Part shown: one piece after another, positions 59,458 to 64,000 of the stretch
Layout of the letters: every line of letters begins with the position of its first letter
Numbering within the stretch: the first letter of the stretch is position 1
Origin: Leucobacter exalbidus
Lineage (GTDB): Bacteria; Actinomycetota; Actinomycetes; Actinomycetales; Microbacteriaceae
Length of the DNA stretch: 64,000 nucleotides
Direction: 5' to 3'
NCBI RefSeq assembly: GCF_017834145.1
Contig: NZ_JAFIDA010000001.1
Coordinates: 1,426,001-1,490,000 of the forward strand
Translations under genes and position numbers: made by a program
The notes under the pieces: model-generated
What the model saw: the letters and a program-made list of their open reading frames with translations, nothing else
What the model was told of the DNA's origin: nothing
Database searches by the model: none

Positions 59458-60480
59458 CTATTTTTGCGATGAACTACGCGCAGCCGAATCGCGCTGTTTT
59501 GCCTCGCGTCGATCAAGCTTCGAAAGCTTTTCTACAGAAACCATAATGTCTACCGGAACACCCGCATCTCGCAGCACTCGGTGAGTGGCCTTCGGGTTTT
59601 TCGTCCAACCTTCTCGCCAGCCTCGACGCAGGCAGTCACGCAGCTGTGCACGGTCATCAGACGCTTTAAACGTTCGTACCCATCGGCGCACACTCGCACC
59701 TGAGTACAGCACCTTTTCCCACCAGTACAGCGCGTTCGAGCGACGGAATACCCACAGCTTGTTGCGCACTTCAAAGAAGAACCGCGGGCCGGGGTCAGCG
59801 TCGCTTGAACCGCGTTTAGCGGTCTTGTGCATCACTACCGAGCCCGGCACATAAAGTCCTCGTGCACCGCGCAGCAAGCGCGCCGAGTACTCAAAATCAT
59901 CGTTCCACAGGAAGTATGCTGCGAGGGGCAGCCCCAGCTCACGCACTCGAGCCGCCCTCAAGAACGCCGAGACGAAGGAAATCGATCGGATCTCCAGTCC
60001 CCCAACTGCTGCTGCACGTTCACGTTCAGCATCTGAGGCACGGATCTTGGGCTTGGGCGTGTTCATGGGATGGTCTTCACCATCGGTCCAGACCACACGC
60101 GATCCCATCACAGCAAGGTCGTCAGGGCCTAGCTCGACGTAACGTTCGTGCGCGGCGAGCGCACCCTCAAGCGCTTCGGGTCCAGGCACGGTGTCATCGT
60201 CCATGACCCACACCCAGTCGGTGTCGTCTTCGGCGACCGCAGCAGCAATACCAACCGCAAACCCGCCGGCGCCGCCGGTGTTGTCAGTGAGCTGAATGAC
60301 GCGAGCGCGCTCACCCCACGACTCTGTCGCTTCGAGCGCCGCTTCGGCAGAGCCGTCGTCTGACGCATTGTCCACTACGACAAGTCGATCGACGGGCCTC
60401 GTCTGTGCGGCGAGGGCGGCGAGCGATTCGAGTAGTAGCTCCCGCCGGTTATAGGCAACCAGTACGGCGGTTACGCGCAT
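59458..60480 (-). CDS. GT2 glycosyltransferase (GlfT1 / rhamnosyltransferase-like)
   Basis: A 340-residue GT2 enzyme. Starts VTAVLVAYNRRELLLESLAAL, with VVVDNASDDGS, DNTGGAGGFAVGI, and the metal site VMDDDTVPGP; WNDDFEYSARL is the catalytic-base region, a pattern shared with galactofuranosyl and rhamnosyl transferases of actinobacterial walls (GlfT1, WbbL). A basic tail follows. The acceptor could be a polyprenyl-linked disaccharide made with the UppS lipid carrier; this is inference. Stands 43 bp downstream of the other small GT gene, same strand. Confidence 0.88.
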   Translation of the reverse strand: MRVTAVLVAYNRRELLLESLAALAAQTRPVDRLVVVDNASDDGSAEAALEATESWGERARVIQLTDNTGGAGGFAVGIAAAVAEDDTDWVWVMDDDTVPGPEALEGALAAHERYVELGPDDLAVMGSRVVWTDGEDHPMNTPKPKIRASDAERERAAAVGGLEIRSISFVSAFLRAARVRELGLPLAAYFLWNDDFEYSARLLRGARGLYVPGSVVMHKTAKRGSSDADPGPRFFFEVRNKLWVFRRSNALYWWEKVLYSGASVRRWVRTFKASDDRAQLRDCLRRGWREGWTKNPKATHRVLRDAGVPVDIMVSVEKLSKLDRREAKQRDSAARSSSQK

Positions 60481-60570
60481 GCGAACACACTCCTTCTTAA
60501 AACCTCGACAAGTGTACCGGGTGCAAGCTGCCCCTTGCCGAGAATTCCATCCTCACGTATTGAATCGGTG

Positions 60571-62583
60571 TCAGTCTTCGTCAGAATCCTGATCAAAAAT
60601 GTCAGTGATGGCTTCTTCTACAATGTCTCCATAGCGAAGAGTCCAGGTGCGAGTGAAATGATGTCCATCCCGATACATCAGCACGTTGCCTTGCACCACG
60701 CGGCAGGTACCATCTGGGCAAATCACCGGGACAATATCTACGAACGTGAAAAGCTTCAGCATAGAGAAATCAAACTGCTGATCAGTGTCATAAAACACTT
60801 CGATCGGTTGTTCACATGCTTCGGCACCCTTCAATTCAACACACTCCGCGACGTCGTAAGTAAATCGCGGGTTGTCTCTGATCCCCAGAACCGGAATGCC
60901 TGCAGCATCGAGTGCCTGGAAGTATTCCCAGTAGCCTTCGAATGTTTCATCATGAGCTTCAAGCTGTCGAGTCGCCATCGTGACTACGAGGTCAGGTTTA
61001 TTCTCAAGCAAGTACCCCAACGCCTCGATGTTCCAGTCTTTACAAGTGGCATTTGCATCGACGGGTGTTTTATCAAGGTTGCCAAACACACACGCGCTCT
61101 TGGTAAGAGTCTCCACTTTCGCATCAACTTCGTCTGCGGCAGCACGCACGGTGTCAATCCACTGCGCTGAATGCGATCCGCCCACAACTGCGATGGTCAG
61201 AGACCCATCTGGGTCACCACTCTCGCAAACGATTACTTCAGCTGACTTCTGATTCTGATGGCAGCCATTGGGGTATACGTCGACGATGTCGTCTCGCGCG
61301 ACCGACGGGTCGGGCACCAGCGCGTCATTGTCGTTGAGTTCTTCATTCGCGATGGCGTGTTCGAGTGCTTCCTGGGCAGCATGCTGGTTACTCGTAAGTT
61401 TCCCCTGCCATGTCCCTAAAGCAGCATAGGCGGGCACGATGATCAAGACAATTGCAACGAGCGTCGCAATTACCGTGCTCTGAATACGTTTCCAATTCCG
61501 CAAAGGTGCTTCAATGAATCGAGTAGTCACATACGCCAAGGCTGCAGAGAGCAAGAGAACGCCCAGGCCCCCTAGGACACCGACTTGTTCAGGTTTAAAG
61601 ACCATCTTGAAAATTACAAGAATTGGCCAATGCCACAGGTAAAACGCGAAGGATGCATCACCGAACCAGGGCAACGGCCCCTTACGCAAGATCACAGGAG
61701 ACGCATCGCTAGCAGCACTGATCATGATGAGTACAGCCGCGCTGATAGGGATCAGGGCTACCCAACCAGGGAACTGCATTGAGACGTCAACTGTTGCCCC
61801 CAAGCCGATCAGCATGGCAAGTCCGAGCCAACCAAGTGTCTGCGCAACAACTCTGTTCTTAAGCCCTCGAGTCATGACAAAGAACAGCACCGAGCCGCCC
61901 ACGAACTCCCAATAACGGGCGAAAGTATTGAAATATGCGGCTGGCTGGTCAATTACCGTGTACCAGACCGAAAAGGCAAACGATGCGAAAAGGACGATAA
62001 GAATTACCGTCATCGTGGTCTGCTTCATCCCCAACCGGAATCTCGACGCGATTGTGGCTGCGGCCAGCATAATGAGCGGCAACGTCAGGTAGATCTGAGC
62101 CTGCAAGGACAACGCCCAGAACTGTTGGAACGGAGACGGGTTCATCTCTTGTTGCAGGTAATCGGCGCCCGTTGCAATGAGCTGCCAGTTCTCAAATTGG
62201 AATAGCGCCGCAAAACCATGCGGGATCGCGAACTGCCAGAGGCTTTGTGGCATAAAAAGAATCGAAGCGATGACCGTGCCGATGATAACCACAACCGCAG
62301 AGGGCATAATCCGACGCAGCGTGCGCATCCAATAGCCAGCCACAAATTTAAATCGAGCACCGAAAGTATCAACCAACTGCATTTTAATGAGTGACTTTGT
62401 TGCGAAATAGCCCGCAACCACGAAAAATACGTCAACGCCACCCGATACCCGGTTAAACCAGATGTGATAAACCGCCACGAGGAGCGCTGCAGCTGTGCGC
62501 AAACCCTGCACGCCGCTCAAATAAGCCGGAATACCCGTTGAACTCGCTGTTTTCCTTGAGGCTTTGTATGACACTTCAGTCAT
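60571..62583 (-). CDS. Acyltransferase-3 / SGNH protein with altered GDS motif
   Basis: A 670-residue relative of the protein encoded at 50377. The membrane domain begins LSGVQGLRTAAALLVAVYHIWF and GGVDVFFVVAGYFATKSL. The extracytoplasmic SGNH domain has VVGGSHSAQW, so the usual GDS of block I is GGS (Ser kept, Asp replaced by Gly), while the C-terminal D-x-x-H is RDGHHFTRTW. It probably transfers an acyl group to a different position of the surface glycan, or has a modified hydrolase activity. Confidence 0.85.
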   Translation of the reverse strand: MTEVSYKASRKTASSTGIPAYLSGVQGLRTAAALLVAVYHIWFNRVSGGVDVFFVVAGYFATKSLIKMQLVDTFGARFKFVAGYWMRTLRRIMPSAVVVIIGTVIASILFMPQSLWQFAIPHGFAALFQFENWQLIATGADYLQQEMNPSPFQQFWALSLQAQIYLTLPLIMLAAATIASRFRLGMKQTTMTVILIVLFASFAFSVWYTVIDQPAAYFNTFARYWEFVGGSVLFFVMTRGLKNRVVAQTLGWLGLAMLIGLGATVDVSMQFPGWVALIPISAAVLIMISAASDASPVILRKGPLPWFGDASFAFYLWHWPILVIFKMVFKPEQVGVLGGLGVLLLSAALAYVTTRFIEAPLRNWKRIQSTVIATLVAIVLIIVPAYAALGTWQGKLTSNQHAAQEALEHAIANEELNDNDALVPDPSVARDDIVDVYPNGCHQNQKSAEVIVCESGDPDGSLTIAVVGGSHSAQWIDTVRAAADEVDAKVETLTKSACVFGNLDKTPVDANATCKDWNIEALGYLLENKPDLVVTMATRQLEAHDETFEGYWEYFQALDAAGIPVLGIRDNPRFTYDVAECVELKGAEACEQPIEVFYDTDQQFDFSMLKLFTFVDIVPVICPDGTCRVVQGNVLMYRDGHHFTRTWTLRYGDIVEEAITDIFDQDSDED

Positions 62584-62765
62584 TCCTGGATTCCCTCGCC
62601 ATTCATTTGCCTCGGGCCGTTACCCCTACAGCGATCCCCGCCCATATAAACGGAGATTACATCCACACAACAAGTGTACTTGAAAGCCCTTGCTGCGAGA
62701 ACTTAATGGGAAAATGCATGGCATGCAATGCATAACCAGGGAACTTCATGGCACCCACCAAACAA

Positions 62766-62808
62766 GCATTGCCCGCGGTCAGTAAGAGTACCTGAGAGCG
62801 GGCAATGC
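62766..62808 (-). terminator. Terminator after the LCP gene
   Basis: GCATTGCCCGC (62766-62776) pairs with GCGGGCAATGC (62798-62808); in the minus-strand RNA it is followed by TTGTTTGG. Confidence 0.75.
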
Positions 62809-62837
62809 GTGAGTTACTAGGGGTTCGACTCAGAGGT

Positions 62838-64000
62838 TTACTCCACGGATTCGGGATCGGAGGGTGAAGCCGCAGCTACCCCATCGGCTACCAGCTGGTG
62901 CGCGCGTGCGTAATCGGGTAGTTCAGGGTCAATTGCGGGCGGCACCAATTCGACGTTTACAGGCGAGTGTTCACGTGCTTTCGCCGCGAGGTCAAGGAAC
63001 CTGCCGAGCATGGACTCGGGGATGTCGGTTTCGACCAGCTCGGTGCCCGCCGCTGCAATGTCTTGGAACCGGGTCAGCACGTTCTTCGGGTTCATCTGCG
63101 CGAGGATGGCACCTTGTAGCTCGCGTTGTCGTTCCATGCGCGCATAGTCGCCGTTCTCAGATCCGTAACGAGAGCGGGCATACCACTGGGCGGTAAACCC
63201 ATCCATGTGTTGCTGGCCTATTTCGATGTAACCTTCGACGCCGTTTCCAAACTGATCGCCGCCAATCGGCAGACGTTCTTGGACGTTGATATCCACGCCA
63301 CCCAATGCGTTGATGAGGTTCTCGAATGCATCCATGTTGACAAGCACGAAGAACTGCACGTCAAGTCCGGTAGCACCCGATACAGCATCCTTCGTGGCTT
63401 CCAGCCCCGGTGACGATCCTCGAGAGGCAGCATCAGCGTAGAAGCCTTCATAGAGGCTCGCGTACGCAGGATCTAAGCCCTCGGATTCCACAATGACGTC
63501 AGCCTGTTCAAGTTCCGCGTACACGCCGTTGAGGTAGCCGGTGAGGCATCCCCCGCCGTCACCGAACGAGTTGGGGCCGATACAAAAACCATTGGGATGC
63601 ACGTTATACATCGGTGACTCTTCAGGAAACGGCATCTCGGTGAGTTCTCGCGGCAGGCCGATAATGACTGACTGACCCGTCTTCGCGTCGACGCTCACGA
63701 GCGAAATGCTATCTGGGCGCATACCGTCTCGGTCGGCGCCAGCATCAGTGCCCAACAACAAAATGTTGTAACGCCCGTCCACCGGGTCTACCGCTGGTGA
63801 TCCTTGGAACAGTCCACTTAGCAAAGACCGAGTCGATCCGATCGTGCTGCTGGCCCACCCCACTCCGAGTGACGGAAGCACCGTCAATACCACGGCGATC
63901 ACAGCCACCGGTATGCGCCAGTTTGGGGTGATCCGCACGAGCTGAGTGAGGCGTAATGTGTCGAATCCCAGCACGAGCCAGAGAATTGCGTATGCCACGA
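62838..64000 (-). CDS. LCP-family (LytR-CpsA-Psr) protein, N-terminus outside the window
   Basis: At least 386 residues of an LCP enzyme that attaches polyprenyl-linked glycopolymers to peptidoglycan. After one or more membrane helices (VAVIAVVLTVLPSLGVG) comes the extracytoplasmic domain with NILLLGTDAGADRDGMRPDSI, the Arg-rich catalytic region LPRELTEMPFP, and QWYARSRYGSENGDYARMERQRELQ. The frame has a GTG at 63998 but is open to the right edge, so further N-terminal membrane segments are likely. It fits as the last step of the glycopolymer pathway encoded between 34.9 and 62.6 kb. Confidence 0.9.
   Translation of the reverse strand, partial: VAYAILWLVLGFDTLRLTQLVRITPNWRIPVAVIAVVLTVLPSLGVGWASSTIGSTRSLLSGLFQGSPAVDPVDGRYNILLLGTDAGADRDGMRPDSISLVSVDAKTGQSVIIGLPRELTEMPFPEESPMYNVHPNGFCIGPNSFGDGGGCLTGYLNGVYAELEQADVIVESEGLDPAYASLYEGFYADAASRGSSPGLEATKDAVSGATGLDVQFFVLVNMDAFENLINALGGVDINVQERLPIGGDQFGNGVEGYIEIGQQHMDGFTAQWYARSRYGSENGDYARMERQRELQGAILAQMNPKNVLTRFQDIAAAGTELVETDIPESMLGRFLDLAAKAREHSPVNVELVPPAIDPELPDYARAHQLVADGVAAASPSDPESVE

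Noticed and set aside
1..64000. tRNA or rRNA genes
   Set aside because: No cloverleaf-like segment with a CCA-proximal acceptor stem or rRNA-like sequence was noticed by eye; a tRNAscan run would settle this.

Overview
The window looks like a chromosomal segment of a high-GC actinobacterium, most likely a member of the Microbacteriaceae; Leucobacter is my best guess, made from overall gene content without any search. The signs are GC-rich codon use, mycothiol metabolism (Mca beside GreA and a DUF4307 protein, in a gene order I recall from mycobacteria), a gluABCD-type amino-acid importer, LGFP-repeat cell-wall proteins, and many genes whose -10 hexamer lies only 6-8 nt before the start codon (leaderless mRNAs). 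I found no tRNA, rRNA, CRISPR array, insertion sequence or integrase.

Left part (1-23 kb) is mostly housekeeping and stress genes: a NarL-type two-component pair (kinase cut by the window edge), a GNAT protein, pirin and an AhpD-like protein, an orphan Phd-like antitoxin, an ArsR-SulP anion-transport operon, a nucleosidase, a divergent TetR/MFS efflux pair, a small protein behind a probable LexA box, luxS, and a purine/SAM by-product salvage operon (amidohydrolase, phosphorylase, HAD phosphatase). Then come uppS with an SDR gene, a hemolysin-III-type membrane protein, an orphan HTH protein with striking palindromes, recQ, and the mca / DUF4307 / greA block, followed by a TauE/SafE exporter.

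Middle part (23-30 kb): a four-gene glutamate-type ABC importer on the minus strand, then a response regulator, sensor kinase and TAXI-type binding protein in one operon, with no TRAP permease nearby.

Right part (30-64 kb) is a cell-envelope island with lower GC in places. It holds a secreted C39-type cysteine peptidase with a bulb-lectin domain, a secreted LGFP-repeat protein, very large GT2 and TagF-like glycopolymer synthases, a Wzm/Wzt-type polymer exporter whose ATPase carries a C-terminal LGFP-like repeat, a nucleotide-sugar dehydrogenase, two acyltransferase-3/SGNH proteins, two smaller GT2 enzymes, a MacAB-like ABC system with its own lipoprotein, and an LCP-family ligase cut by the right edge. 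Together these could build, decorate, export and attach a teichoic-acid-like or other phosphodiester-linked glycopolymer. The LGFP-like module on the cytosolic export ATPase is the most unusual point: the same fold family occurs in the secreted protein encoded 3.6 kb away, suggesting that both recognise the same polymer.
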